Source of the DNA: Pyrenochaeta sp. MPI-SDFR-AT-0127
Taxonomy: Eukaryota; Ascomycota; Dothideomycetes; Pleosporales; Cucurbitariaceae
Reading direction: 5' to 3'
DNA: 64,000 nucleotides
Assembly: GCA_020747015.1 (NCBI GenBank)
Contig: JAGTJM010000004.1
Location: 1,178,001 to 1,242,000, forward strand
How positions within the stretch are numbered: the stretch's first letter is position 1; every line of letters starts with the position of its first letter. The position numbers were made by a program, and so were the translations under genes. Under the pieces are notes generated by a model. It saw nothing but the letters and a program-made list of their open reading frames with translations, was not told where the DNA came from and made no database searches. Positions 12,237-22,903 of this stretch are shown in pieces.

Positions 12237-13570
12237 GATCGAATTCGTATGTCAAAAGTATGTGAAAGAAGGCGAAGTGCAACTGCAAATTAATATGAGA
12301 AACGAAGTTGGAATGATAATTGTTCACCAAAGCGACCGCCCTGATCCGGTCAGGGCGAAGAATGATATGACATCGCTTTCATCTATGGGACAGTTGCTGC
12401 TCTTTTCATCTGGCATCTCTCCGCGGATCCTCTAAGCGCCAACTTATCTCCTGCATCATACATTCACATCGCAAGTATTGTTCCGGACTGTCTTACACTG
12501 AGGCACGGCCATTGTTCCATTTTGGGAAGAATTACCACGTTGTGGTTCCCTGTTCGGTTACCTGGCCGTTGCCACAGAAGCGGGCGTAAGGCTGAAACAT
12601 TCGAACGCATGTTTGGAGCTTCAAGGTTTCAGGCCTCAGCTGCGCCCCCATTCGTTCACTCTTATGACAGCACCAATAAAACGCAATATTATGGGATTGA
12701 CACAGACGCACAATGTCCACTGCCAATGCCCGAGCAATCTTCTTTGCTTGGAAAAGGCATTACGCGTCTTGTAGTAATTAGAGTATCGTGATGGCAGTGT
12801 GAATATGAGATTGAAGTGCTGCGCTTTTGTTGAGGGTTATTAGGACCCCACAATAGTATGGCTGTGAGATGATAGGCGTCCAAAGTCCCCCGCGATGGGC
12901 GTGTTTTTGAAACTTGCCAAGCTGATTACGACTTTCGACCCAACCCTCTTGTCCTCAACAAGGCATACAATTACGTTCATTGCGCTGGCAACGTCCTTCG
13001 ATCATGACGTCTGTCCCCATACAGGAATTTTAAAGTGGGGATTATGACCCTTGCTGTCTACTTTGAAGTCTCAGATTATCGATTGTGGAAGACCTCCCAT
13101 GCCTTTTATGGTTTCGCTTTATAGTCTACAGCTCACAAAGTGCATCTTTTTTCTTTGATTCGCCGACAATATCTGTCGTCTCGTCACCGCGAGCCCAAAA
13201 TATGTCACGATAATGTACATGCCCAGGAACGGGACAAGTAGGGGTGCGAGTCTATGGACATAAAGTAACAGTGAAAGCTATCAATAACAAAAGTACTGAT
13301 GAGGATCGAGGTCTTGTGGGCTGCAGATACAATAGATACAGGATTCGTAACAGTTGCGCATGGCATGGACATGTCAGGGCATGGAACTGATTGCGAAGCC
13401 GATGAATAATATAACTTCATAAGCGTAATGCTGATCTGGAAAGAAAAAAATAGTATGATCATGAAGTACACAGCGCAATACGAGTTCATCTTATTGTAAT
13501 CAGTTTACGCTAGAGGCAGGATTTTACCATGGTAGTGGAATTCATTCTTGACGTACCAGATAGCCGCCCG
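12237..13570. other. Intergenic region between CorA-like and HET genes
   Basis: No gene is supported. The short frames present lack family features. It serves as 3' flank of the HET gene and promoter of the CorA-like gene, both transcribed leftward. Confidence 0.6.
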
Positions 13571-15664
13571 TCAAAGTAATGTGATATCAAGAGGCCGCTT
13601 TGACTTTATAACCTCAAACAGTTTCCGTCCTCTTTGGTCTTCCCTCACCCTCTGTCTTTCTTGGACTAAAGACTTACTCCTTTTTCTTGTCATTGGCGTG
13701 CTCTGATGTGACTCTCCTTTATTCAGCAGATGATATTTAATCAACAATGGAATCTGGATTCTACCAATTCGCTTAAATTTCAGGCGTCTGGAGATTTGCT
13801 CAACTAAGATTCCGTGAATTCCATGTTTCGTGGCAAACAAGGGAATCCAGTAGACGCCTCCATTCTGGTTTGCGGTTTGGACTTGCTCATCTGGCCCATC
13901 TAGGTATATGCTTAACCCTTCGAGGTCGATTATCTCCTCCTCATTAAATCGATGCTCGAGAATTCGAAGATCAGACACGCCATCTGTCAAGACCTCAATG
14001 TGCACCGATAGCAAAGTCGCCTTCAGACTGATCCACGTCGTATCGATGAAGGACTTGTTTCTGAGTGCTTTTGCTTGATGAAATTTCCAGTTTGAAATGA
14101 ATATCGTTTGACTAGAATCCTGGCGATCCGAAGGAAAATTTACTTCTCCAATAACAGAAGCCCATGACCAGCTGGGTGCATTGACATGTGACTGTTGAGT
14201 GGGGTAGTCTCTTTCTCCGAGTTGATCGCGATACCAGTTGAGATCAAATGGCAAGCTTCTATTCCACACACCAGCAACATAAAAGTCCTTTGTATTTTCT
14301 TGAATCCGCCGCGGTATGCCTGAGAACGCAATCAGCTTGTCTCCGGGTCGGGTCAGGTTGCATTTGGAGTATTTATGGACAAGGATGTGATATTGACTTG
14401 AAAAATTTCTCATCCAGGTTTCGTCTTGCTCTTGGGGAATTGCTTGGAGAAGCGACGTGTACGCGTCAGGCTTACTTATTGACGACACAGCCGAGAACTC
14501 ATGGAGCCCATCCGGGAAAGTCTCCAGAGCCTTTGATTCAAGGCATTCCCAAGCTAACTGTCGCGACCCGAAATTGAGGATTCTCCGAGCTAGAAAGCGT
14601 TCCTGGAAGACCCAGCCCCGCTGATTTAGTGGTGCATCATCTACCTCATCCATCCAGAGTTGACTATCTAATATGTAGTAATCCTGCTGAATCGGAATGG
14701 AGAAGCTCACCCTCGATGGTTCCAGAGACCCTAAGCATCTTTCTGAAAGAAGTGGCTCTGTGCCAGTGAACGACTTGGTAGCTGAGAGATTCAAGAATGC
14801 GTGTGAGTATACTTTGTGCATATTTTGGCACTCGATCTTCCAATCCAGTTCATCTTCATCCTGTTTGATGCAGAGGGCATCGATCCAGAGATAAGAAATG
14901 CCTAAATGGTGTGTAATAATAATTGCATCCTGGAAGGATTGTGGGAGCGAGGAGGCTGTAATTTCATTTCGCATTTTGGCCATTGTTGACGACAGAAGCT
15001 TTGTTCGCATAGGGTTTTCCCACCTGTGACTAAGAGTCACGTATCGGCCACTGGGATGGTCAATACTCGAAATGATGAGCCTGATCTTTCTGGTCTTGCG
15101 ATCAATGTGCAACAATCTCGTCGGATACCACACATCAATCGCCAAATTACATAGGGCGTGGTGATTCTGGCACCGATCGATCCATCTCCTGGCCACAGCT
15201 AAGTTCGAATGGAGGGTTCGTCGAGGATTAAGATTGAATACGTTTACATGAAGGGCTGAGCCAGTGAGTATCATGAAAGATCTCGAGCCAATTTGTGGAT
15301 ATGAAGTACCTTGTGTTGGGGCAAGAAATAATCTGCACTGACAACTTCCTTGGCCATACCCTTCGATTCTGATGTCTAGATCCATATCAAACATGATCAT
15401 TCCATTCCGGAGATTCTGCGTGGGCATGAATCCGAAAACTGAAAATTGTCGACGGATGGCTCTGTGATGACATATTTTGAATACGTCCTGATGTTCTGTT
15501 TCCAGCCATTCCCAGAATTTGGTGCAGATCCAACAAAATTTGTCTTGTTTTGGGTCAAAGATCTCCCCTGGCTGCCAGACCGTCTCTCCCACAGCCGGTA
15601 GCGGCTGAACGTAGTGCTCGACTATGCCGATTATGGCGGTTGAACATTGTGCGCATGTCGGCAT
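13571..15664 (-). CDS. HET-domain (heterokaryon incompatibility) protein
   Basis: Single-exon gene of 697 residues, ATG start. The HET domain spans roughly residues 205-360. It shows YVTLSHRWEN at its start, then LWIDALCIKQDEDELDW, and the third block NQRGWVFQERFLARR just after. An N-terminal Cys-rich stretch (CAQC near residue 4, CWIC near 44) resembles the pattern in this HET subfamily. HET domains are TIR-related modules that trigger programmed cell death in vegetative incompatibility and probably in antagonist responses. The C-terminal 300 residues are not recognisable and end in a very basic tail. The gene is in tandem with the CorA-like gene downstream. Confidence 0.9.
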   Translation of the reverse strand: MPTCAQCSTAIIGIVEHYVQPLPAVGETVWQPGEIFDPKQDKFCWICTKFWEWLETEHQDVFKICHHRAIRRQFSVFGFMPTQNLRNGMIMFDMDLDIRIEGYGQGSCQCRLFLAPTQGTSYPQIGSRSFMILTGSALHVNVFNLNPRRTLHSNLAVARRWIDRCQNHHALCNLAIDVWYPTRLLHIDRKTRKIRLIISSIDHPSGRYVTLSHRWENPMRTKLLSSTMAKMRNEITASSLPQSFQDAIIITHHLGISYLWIDALCIKQDEDELDWKIECQNMHKVYSHAFLNLSATKSFTGTEPLLSERCLGSLEPSRVSFSIPIQQDYYILDSQLWMDEVDDAPLNQRGWVFQERFLARRILNFGSRQLAWECLESKALETFPDGLHEFSAVSSISKPDAYTSLLQAIPQEQDETWMRNFSSQYHILVHKYSKCNLTRPGDKLIAFSGIPRRIQENTKDFYVAGVWNRSLPFDLNWYRDQLGERDYPTQQSHVNAPSWSWASVIGEVNFPSDRQDSSQTIFISNWKFHQAKALRNKSFIDTTWISLKATLLSVHIEVLTDGVSDLRILEHRFNEEEIIDLEGLSIYLDGPDEQVQTANQNGGVYWIPLFATKHGIHGILVEQISRRLKFKRIGRIQIPLLIKYHLLNKGESHQSTPMTRKRSKSLVQERQRVREDQRGRKLFEVIKSKRPLDITLL

Positions 15665-16440
15665 AACGGTCTAAGAATGGCATTCGACCGTATCGAGCCT
15701 TCCGCTTTTGATATCACTGTGAATGAGTCTAGATAACTCCAAAGGCAAGGGGCAGAAGCAGAAACAGCCTGTCTGGAAAGCCAGGGTGGGCTTCATTAGT
15801 TTTCAGCGTGTTACGTCATCTCTGCTGTGCCGCAATCTATAGATCCACGCATCGGCTCCGAATATTACTTTAAGGATACGAAAACGCTACCGAAACCAAA
15901 AGCCTGATTCGGTGTCAGCCGAAAATATCTGCGGGGCTCACATCAAGGGTATATCGTCTTAGTGCGTAGGAGCAATAGAGAAATGGCTCAGATCCAAGCA
16001 TGTCGCTCATTTGAGAAGACTGCGATATGAATTTTGATGCAAATAACTTGACTCAGCGGAGTGATTCTTGTTGGAGAATAGGATTCCACAAGGCTAAAGT
16101 TCATCTTTCATGTAGACTACAGAGGCGCTGACTTTTGCAGGTAGACAGTATTAGTAACACATGTTTCGGAAGCATTTGATTCTAGATAGGCTAGATATAC
16201 AAAAGGCTGGCCAATAATCTAGAGATACGGAGCATCTGACTGATATGGTGTAGCTGAGCTTGTTGATGCAGTAGCGAATTGGCCGGGTTACTGGATGTGC
16301 AAATCTCTGCTGATTTGCGTAAACACGATACACCCAAATATGCTGATATGATGAAAGAAAAGTATTCAAATTGGGTATTTAAATCTATAGTAATAACAAA
16401 AACCAAAACAAAAGTGCAGCCTACAGTGTCTTCTCCAATC
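15665..16440. other. Intergenic region upstream of HET gene
   Basis: No gene is supported. It probably holds the HET gene promoter and the 3' untranslated region of the MDR oxidoreductase, which begins beyond it and is transcribed toward it. Confidence 0.55.
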
Positions 16441-17460
16441 TCACAACGCCTTATCCTCAGCAACCTTGATAACAACCGAACCATATCCAGGATCCTTGTT
16501 CCACTGGCGATGCGCCTCAGGCACCTCCTCAAGCGTCCACAATTTCCTGATGGGTACATGAATATCGCCCCTTGCCAGCAAGCCAAACAGCGTCTTGAGC
16601 TCTGGCTCAAAAGTCTTCTGGTCCTTGTCGATGTAGTAGAAGCTTGTCTTGTTCGGGCAAAACGGCACAAGGCCCTTTGCGAGCAATTTTGCAATTTGCA
16701 CGGGTTGGCTCCTCTGCTTGCCACCGTTTAGCGTGTTGAGGTTACCACCGTAGCCAACGAGGTGGCCGCCATCGCTAGACAGAATGCTCCAGCTCTCGTC
16801 CCAGGACTCGAAGCCGAGAGCGTCGTATACGACATGTGCACCGCCGATGGCGTTCATGGCCATCATCCAATTCTTGTCACTGTAGACAAATGGTGATGCA
16901 CCGGCTTCTCGGAGAGCGGCGTGACTGGACTGTGATGCCGTACCGTAGACTTCTGCGCCCTGCATCTTGCAGAATGTGAGGAGGGCGAAACCAACTGAGC
17001 CGCTGAGACCGTGGATAAAAACACGGTGGCCGGGAAGGACTTTGGATCCGCGGTATGCCATGCCATAGGCGGTATTCCAGTCCAAGATAAGTGATACAGC
17101 TTGATGAAGGTCCAGACCCTCTGGTACTGGAATGAGGTACTTCTCGGGCTGGTTGCAGAGCTCAGCTTGCGCATCGTATTTTGTAAGGCATGCGACAAGA
17201 TCGCCTGGTTGAAACTTTGAACAGTTGGCGCCATTCTTGTGGACGCGGCCGATGAGCGAGTAGCCAGGCGTCAAAGGTGCTTTCTTCATCATCGGATAGA
17301 CCCCATTCCGCATTGCGATATCTGAGCCTCCCATGGAAGCGTACAGAACTTTGATCTGAACCTCATTGGCAGTTGGCGCGGCAATGGTGTCAGTCACAAC
17401 AGAGACGGTAGATGGGTCGCCAAAATTGGCGATGAGGACCTTTCGGATAGAGGTGGACAT
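16441..17460 (-). CDS. Medium-chain dehydrogenase/reductase (quinone oxidoreductase-like)
   Basis: Intronless 339-residue protein with an ATG start. It has the MDR layout: an N-terminal GroES-like fold with GYSLIGRVHKNG near residue 65, and a Rossmann domain with HGLSGSVGFALLTF near 150. A C-terminal stretch, LEEVPEAHRQWNKDPGYGS, is typical of quinone oxidoreductase and zeta-crystallin-like enzymes. The Cys/His ligands of zinc alcohol dehydrogenases are not evident, so it is more likely a zinc-free NADPH-dependent reductase of quinones or enones. A trans-acting enoyl reductase is an alternative, but no polyketide synthase is nearby. It is divergent from the NTF2-like gene at 18585. Confidence 0.85.
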   Translation of the reverse strand: MSTSIRKVLIANFGDPSTVSVVTDTIAAPTANEVQIKVLYASMGGSDIAMRNGVYPMMKKAPLTPGYSLIGRVHKNGANCSKFQPGDLVACLTKYDAQAELCNQPEKYLIPVPEGLDLHQAVSLILDWNTAYGMAYRGSKVLPGHRVFIHGLSGSVGFALLTFCKMQGAEVYGTASQSSHAALREAGASPFVYSDKNWMMAMNAIGGAHVVYDALGFESWDESWSILSSDGGHLVGYGGNLNTLNGGKQRSQPVQIAKLLAKGLVPFCPNKTSFYYIDKDQKTFEPELKTLFGLLARGDIHVPIRKLWTLEEVPEAHRQWNKDPGYGSVVIKVAEDKAL

Positions 17461-18584
17461 ATTGATATCGAAGAATGTAGTCGAGGGAGATATTTCAAGT
17501 GATTATTGTCGAAAGTGTAGCAGAAACTGTTATCCGGTGCTGTTGCTGCTGGTGATTGCTGTGATAAAATTCCATTGGATCCGCCATGATGCTCATTCTT
17601 ATACCGATCGCACACGCGGGCGATGGAGAGATCGAAATAGAGGTTGCTCCTTTGCGTACGAGTTGCGGGGAATTAGTTGTTTTGGGCAACTTAGGCCAAC
17701 CAAGCGACGGAGGGATTGATGGGCTGCCTCGGAGGGATTATTCGCCCGACTACGATCGGTGTGGCAAAGAAGTTAGCCTATTGCCGTACTAAGATTAGCG
17801 TTGTCCACATTCGAACGCTCATCCTTAGCCACACCCCGACTCCGAGTACCGCACACTCAGCCTCATCCGCGTTTGTCTTCGCTCTGCTTCAAGCCCCGTA
17901 GTCGTCAGTGTCTATGTTTGGCCATGACTGCGATGGGTAAAGCCACGAAAAGACACCATGTGGCTGCATGACCTGCCGATCAGCTCCAGGCAGCTGATTG
18001 CACCGCAGCCCGTTGAGATCGACTTCGCGTCTTCCACATCTGCTGATTTCCGAAATAAGTAAACTCCTCGTCTGACACTTGAATTGTTGGAACCTCAGAG
18101 ACCGGGATCCACAAAACTTCTCTCTCATAAGACATTTACTTTCCATTCATTTCAAGAGGTGGCATCGAGGAAATTGAGGGGGCAGACCTTTACACGTAAT
18201 CCTTCCCCGCTTCTCGACATTCAGCCCCAAGCCTCTCATGAGGCCGCCCAAAAATCTACATGATGGCGCCTAGATAGCACATTTAGAGGCTGTTAGCTAC
18301 CAATGGCAATGCTTCGATGCCTCGATAGTGAAGGTGCAGACTTGCTTTCAGCAGCTGCTATGTGGCGCGAAATAAGAAGCTTTCACCATTCACCGTTGGT
18401 AGAGGTTGGGAGGAGACTCAGCTAGACTTACAGATGGAGAAGGTGTGACACGTATAAGTGGGCATTAAGCCCTCGACAGGTTCTGCTTGATGTTTCAAAA
18501 AGGCTCAGAAAGGCTCCAAGTTTGCCCAAGATAGTCGTACGCTACAACCACTTTATACTGCGTAATCTCTCGTCAACTTGAAAG
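17461..18584. promoter_or_regulatory. Shared divergent promoter region
   Basis: This 1.1-kb stretch separates two genes transcribed away from each other (the MDR oxidoreductase and the NTF2-like protein). It has no supportable gene. It must hold both promoters; I cannot point to specific operator sites. Confidence 0.45.
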
Positions 18585-19182
18585 ATGTCTTACCCAACCA
18601 AGCCAGCTTTCTTCCACTACGGCACATGGGACGACAGATCGCGACAACATGAGTGCATGAAGTGGATGTACATTCTTCTCTCTCCCACCTCTTTGCCCAA
18701 TACCCATACTAATGCTGAGCAGGGAAAAGTACGCCAAAGCCGTCGACGCCAAAGCCTGGGACACAGAACCCTACTCCAACTGGTTCACCTCCGATCACGT
18801 CCTCCGGCGGTCAACAGGGGAAAACATATCCGGCGGCGAAGCCTCGTGGTCCACACTGAGCAAGGACGTGTACGCCCCGTTTGCCGAGCACCTGCACGAT
18901 CCACAATACATCATCTGCTGGGAGGCCGATGACGGGTGGGAAATGATAGGTGTTGCGACGCTGCACTGGAATCTCGTAGCACCTGGGGACGGGCCGAAGG
19001 TCAAGGGTACGGATGGTAAAGAGTGGGATGGTGCGGGCCCTGCTGCGTTCAAGTTCCATTATGTGAAGCAGAGTGATGGCGGAATTAAGCTTAGCGAGAC
19101 TGCGATTTTTGCGGATCCGACTGTGGCGATTGCTTCGATGCTAAAGCGGGGCATGATGAAACCGGAGGATTTGCTCAAGTAG
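18585..19182 (+). CDS. Small NTF2/SnoaL-like protein
   Basis: Two exons (18585-18667 and 18723-19182) join in frame across a 55-bp intron, giving 180 residues. The joined text reads KWMEKYAKAVDAKAWD across the splice. A helix-rich N-terminus followed by alternating strands, with FHYVKQSDGGIKLSETAIFA near the end, suggests the cone-shaped NTF2-like fold used by small isomerases, cyclases and dehydratases. Length fits the family. No catalytic residues can be assigned. It has no signal peptide and is probably cytosolic. Its 3' end lies only 187 bp from the stop codon of the convergent DPP IV gene. Confidence 0.65.
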
Positions 19183-19369
19183 TGTGTATGAGTGTCTGTT
19201 TGCTGCGTGGACGAAAGGATCACGAATTATCTTATATGTTAATAAAAGCGGACGATGCGAATGGTGAACAATGTGTGAATGATGAGAATGTAATTCAAGT
19301 AATTAACTGGCCTATTATCAACAGGACTAACCGTCATTCTTCATTAATACCAACTGTGAAATGTAGCGC

Positions 19370-21721
19370 TCATGCCTCCCATCTCTTCTGTACATCCCTC
19401 TTACTCCATTGATGTCCACCCTTGGAGTCACCTGTCCTCTTCTTCTCCTCGAACAACTTCTTGCTCAGCTGCCTGTACAAGAACCTGCCGTTATTGCGGG
19501 TGTTGATATTATGATTACTGTCGGTGAAAAAGGTGTTCTGCATCTTTTCGGGCGTGACACGGTTGAACATGAGGAGGTCAACCAATGCGGCTGCGTTCTG
19601 GAAATGGACATTGTCGTCACCGGTACCGTGCTGAATTACAGTTCCTCCGGCAATGTTCTTGAAACCCGTGGCGTCATGGACGCGCGAGCGGTTGTAGCCC
19701 TCGGGGTTGATGTCAGGCGTCTTCATGTAACGCTCGGTGTAGAGGGAGTCGTAGAAACGCCAATCGCTCACAGGTGCGGTGATCAGGCCAAAAGAAATAA
19801 TGGGATCGCCGACTTCCACAACCTTGGCGGACAGGTAGCCGCCATAAGACCAACCCCAGATGCCAATGTGCTCGCTGTCGATCCATGAGTTCTTCGCAAG
19901 CTCCTTAGCTGCCCAGATCTGATCTTCGGCCTCAAGCTCGCCGAGATTGGAGGTGACAAGGGAACGGAACTTGCGGCCCTTGCGGCCAGTACCGCGACCA
20001 TCGACGGTCAAAGTCACATACTCGAGCTCGGGATCAGAGGCAACGTAAGCCTTGAAGTTGAGCGAGATGAAATCCTTGTGCACTTCTTTGGCATTGGGTC
20101 CACCGTAGGGGATCAAGAGTAGAGGATACTTCTTGCTAGCATCGAAGTTGGGAGGCAGACGAAGCATGGCATCAAGGGTGTAGCCTGATGGGTGCTCTAG
20201 ATCAAGGTAGGTGATGTTAGGAAGCGCATACTCCTGGAGGCGCTCGTACAGCTGCGTGTTGTTGACGATTGTGCGGATTGGGGTGGTCGAGTTGATAGAG
20301 TAAAGCTCCTGGTAGGGAACATCGGGACCAGCATATCGCAGCACATAGTAAGAGCCGCCAGATGAGAAAGATCCAGTCCAGAATGCAGTTACGCTGTCAT
20401 CAACAAGTGCCTTCTTCTCACCAGTCTTGAAGTTGACCGAGTAGATGTGGGACTCGGCACTGTGGTGCTCGGTAGAGGTAAAGTAGACAAGACCACGCTT
20501 GTAGTCGACCTTGGGGACGGTAATGACCTCCCATTCGCCAGAGGTCAGAGCAATCTTCTCGCCACCATCAACAGGGAAAAGATACAAGTGTGCCCAGCCG
20601 CTCTCATCTGAGACGTCAAGGTAGTACTCGGTGCTTGCATTGCCGTAGGTGGCGTTGGAGTTGGAAACGGGTCCAATGTACCTGATCTGCATCAGGTTCT
20701 CCAGCCAGCCGTCAGTACCATCTCGCTCGCGGGTGATCTTGGAGGAGCCAGCATTGACGTCCACGACAACCAATTTCTCTAGATCTTGAACGCGGTTGTA
20801 GGCGCGGTAGATGACCTTGCTGTGGTCTTCGGTGAGCCAGGTTACTTCGCCAATGACCAAATCGTCCTCTGGAAAGGCGTCAATTGGCACATTGGTAATT
20901 TTTCCAGACCCAACATCGAGGAGATTGAAGACCACGGTCGGGTTCTTGGTGCCAACCTTGGGGTAGCGCAGCTCCAGCTCGTCTGGGTAGACGGGTACAG
21001 GCTCGGCGCCATTGTCAATGTAGTACGGAATCCTGAAGCTGCCAACACCGGTCTCATTGAAGCTGAGGAAGGCAATCTTGGTGCCATCGGGCGAGTACCA
21101 CAGCGTGTAGCGATCACCAAAGATTTCCTCTTCGTAGACCCAGTCTGGAACTGCGTTGAAGTAATCAGGGCCACCGTTCTCGGTGATTTGCTTGATGGTG
21201 CCGTTGGATGAGATGTAGAGGTTGTTGCCCTTGACGAAGGCGATCTCAGATGACGAAGCGGGGTTCCACTCGGCATACTGGATGTCGCCAACGGATTCGG
21301 GATCGAGGGGCGTGGTCTGTCCCGTTGCAACGTCCTGGATTAGGTAGTCGGCATAGTATGAGTGTCGGTACTCCTTGGTGTAGTTGACGGCCCACAGCAC
21401 GCGGCTCGCATCAGGGGAAATGAAGAAATCCCAGTAATCCTCAGGGACCTTGTCGGCAGAAATGAACGTTGTCGACTCGCCGGTCGCAATGTTCTCGAAG
21501 AGGAAATCACCAGATGCGCCTGTATAAATGTAGTCGCCATCAGCGCCGGTGCCCACCCAGCTAAAGGCCCTCGTCTGAGGTGACAATTGGCCTGGAGCGT
21601 CGGTTGTGATGTTGTAGGTCAGGCGTTTGGTTCCATTGCCGAGAGGCTGGTGTGGGACTCGCGGAGGATCAATGGCTGCGATCAGCGGTAGCGCTGCCGC
21701 GAGGACTGCGAAGGACCACAT
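19370..21721 (-). CDS. dpp4: Secreted dipeptidyl peptidase IV (family S9B)
   Basis: Intronless, 783 residues from the ATG at 21721; the frame stays open upstream only from a GTG. The protein starts with a clean signal peptide (MWSFAVLAAALPLIAA) and carries several N-glycosylation sites. The beta-propeller part includes the S9B signature YWDFFISPDASRVLW and the double-Glu substrate-binding segment PDWVYEEEIFG. The catalytic serine lies in GWSYGGY near residue 625, the aspartate in GTGDDNVHFQ near 702 and the histidine in DSNHNI near 737. It removes X-Pro or X-Ala dipeptides from peptides outside the cell. The signal peptide rather than a membrane anchor separates it from vacuolar DAP-B. The C-terminus is a basic extension of about 25 residues. 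Confidence 0.95.
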   Translation of the reverse strand: MWSFAVLAAALPLIAAIDPPRVPHQPLGNGTKRLTYNITTDAPGQLSPQTRAFSWVGTGADGDYIYTGASGDFLFENIATGESTTFISADKVPEDYWDFFISPDASRVLWAVNYTKEYRHSYYADYLIQDVATGQTTPLDPESVGDIQYAEWNPASSSEIAFVKGNNLYISSNGTIKQITENGGPDYFNAVPDWVYEEEIFGDRYTLWYSPDGTKIAFLSFNETGVGSFRIPYYIDNGAEPVPVYPDELELRYPKVGTKNPTVVFNLLDVGSGKITNVPIDAFPEDDLVIGEVTWLTEDHSKVIYRAYNRVQDLEKLVVVDVNAGSSKITRERDGTDGWLENLMQIRYIGPVSNSNATYGNASTEYYLDVSDESGWAHLYLFPVDGGEKIALTSGEWEVITVPKVDYKRGLVYFTSTEHHSAESHIYSVNFKTGEKKALVDDSVTAFWTGSFSSGGSYYVLRYAGPDVPYQELYSINSTTPIRTIVNNTQLYERLQEYALPNITYLDLEHPSGYTLDAMLRLPPNFDASKKYPLLLIPYGGPNAKEVHKDFISLNFKAYVASDPELEYVTLTVDGRGTGRKGRKFRSLVTSNLGELEAEDQIWAAKELAKNSWIDSEHIGIWGWSYGGYLSAKVVEVGDPIISFGLITAPVSDWRFYDSLYTERYMKTPDINPEGYNRSRVHDATGFKNIAGGTVIQHGTGDDNVHFQNAAALVDLLMFNRVTPEKMQNTFFTDSNHNINTRNNGRFLYRQLSKKLFEEKKRTGDSKGGHQWSKRDVQKRWEA

Positions 21722-22903
21722 TGCGGAAAAGAAGAAAGCTTGTGTAAGCACGAAAGGCTCTTAAAAGAATGAGTAGTCGAGGTTAGGAAGGCCAATTGAG
21801 CGGCGATGCCGTTTGATATGACGATTCCGCACCCAGAAGCCCTGTATTTACACAAAGGATTCCCCGCTCGACGATGCTGAATCAACAACGCGACGTACAG
21901 CAGAAGCGATGGAAGCACGACAGCTGCACCCGTCCTCTGGTGGCAAAGCAGCTCTTATGTGTCGGTGGGAGCATCTGTCGCTCGAAATGACGCGCAAACC
22001 GAGCTGCCACATTGAGCAGGTGTTAAGCGTGCAGCTCGATGCCAAGGCAGACCAAGCAACCGGGCGCCCGGGTAAACAAGGCTCATGAGTGGAGGACTCG
22101 TGTTGAGCGCAATCTTTAATATCAGAGAGGAAGGTGCCAGAGCCAGTTTGCAAGAATTGCAAGAGATTGGGTGCTTCCATGCTGGCACAGGAGCGGGTGG
22201 TGAGCGGGTGGTGCTGGGGGCAGTCAAGGGACGGTGATGGCGTGGCTGAGGACGTTTTGCCGCTTTCTGCAAGGGACGGCTGGCACTGGCAGTGGCGCTA
22301 GCCGGCGATGCTTATCCTTCTCCCCAGCCTTGCCGGGTGGCATCTCCTTGCCTCCCATGTCTAGTATCTTTTGATATGCTCCTGAACACTTCGCATCGTA
22401 CGCATTTGGTGTCTTCCTTCGGCCTCGCGGTTCTCCATCCTTCTTGACGTATCGGCACAATTATGGATACCCAGACCCACACTCCACGAGAATTGGACAG
22501 AAACATTGTGCAATACTGGAGCCGAGATTCAACCAAGGAATAAAGACACTCGTAATCTTCCATCTCATCCTCAACTTTGTGTCTTGGGTACCGTCAGTAC
22601 ATAGTGCATCGTAGCCTGTACAGCAATATCGAATTACGATGACGTCATTCCTGCACGCTACACGCAAAGCAACTTCGTCCTTCACACCGACAACATTGCG
22701 TTCGAATCGATCTTGACTTATGTATCTTCCTGTCAGAGGTCGTTGGTACTGGGCAGGGTTTCGTGCATTGGTATACCGGTCTTGCTTGAATAGGTAACTC
22801 ACTGCTGACGAACCACATCCATGGATAGTAAACTTGAACGCACTGTTGATCATCTGGGAATTGCTACAACCAGCCAGAAAATCTTGATAATCTATCTACA
22901 GCC
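21722..22903. other. DPP IV upstream region
   Basis: No gene is supported. A 130-codon minus-strand frame (22461-22853) begins with ATG but has no motif or codon signal and abuts the 3' end of the SGNH gene. I treat it as chance. The segment next to 21722 is the DPP IV promoter. Confidence 0.5.

Noticed and set aside
22670..22720. tRNA B-box-like GTTCGAATC
   Set aside because: Flanking bases do not fit the full B box, and no A box or cloverleaf could be drawn.
22461..22853. 130-codon minus-strand frame with ATG
   Set aside because: No motif, and Cys/Arg-rich random-like content in the space beyond the SGNH gene's 3' end.
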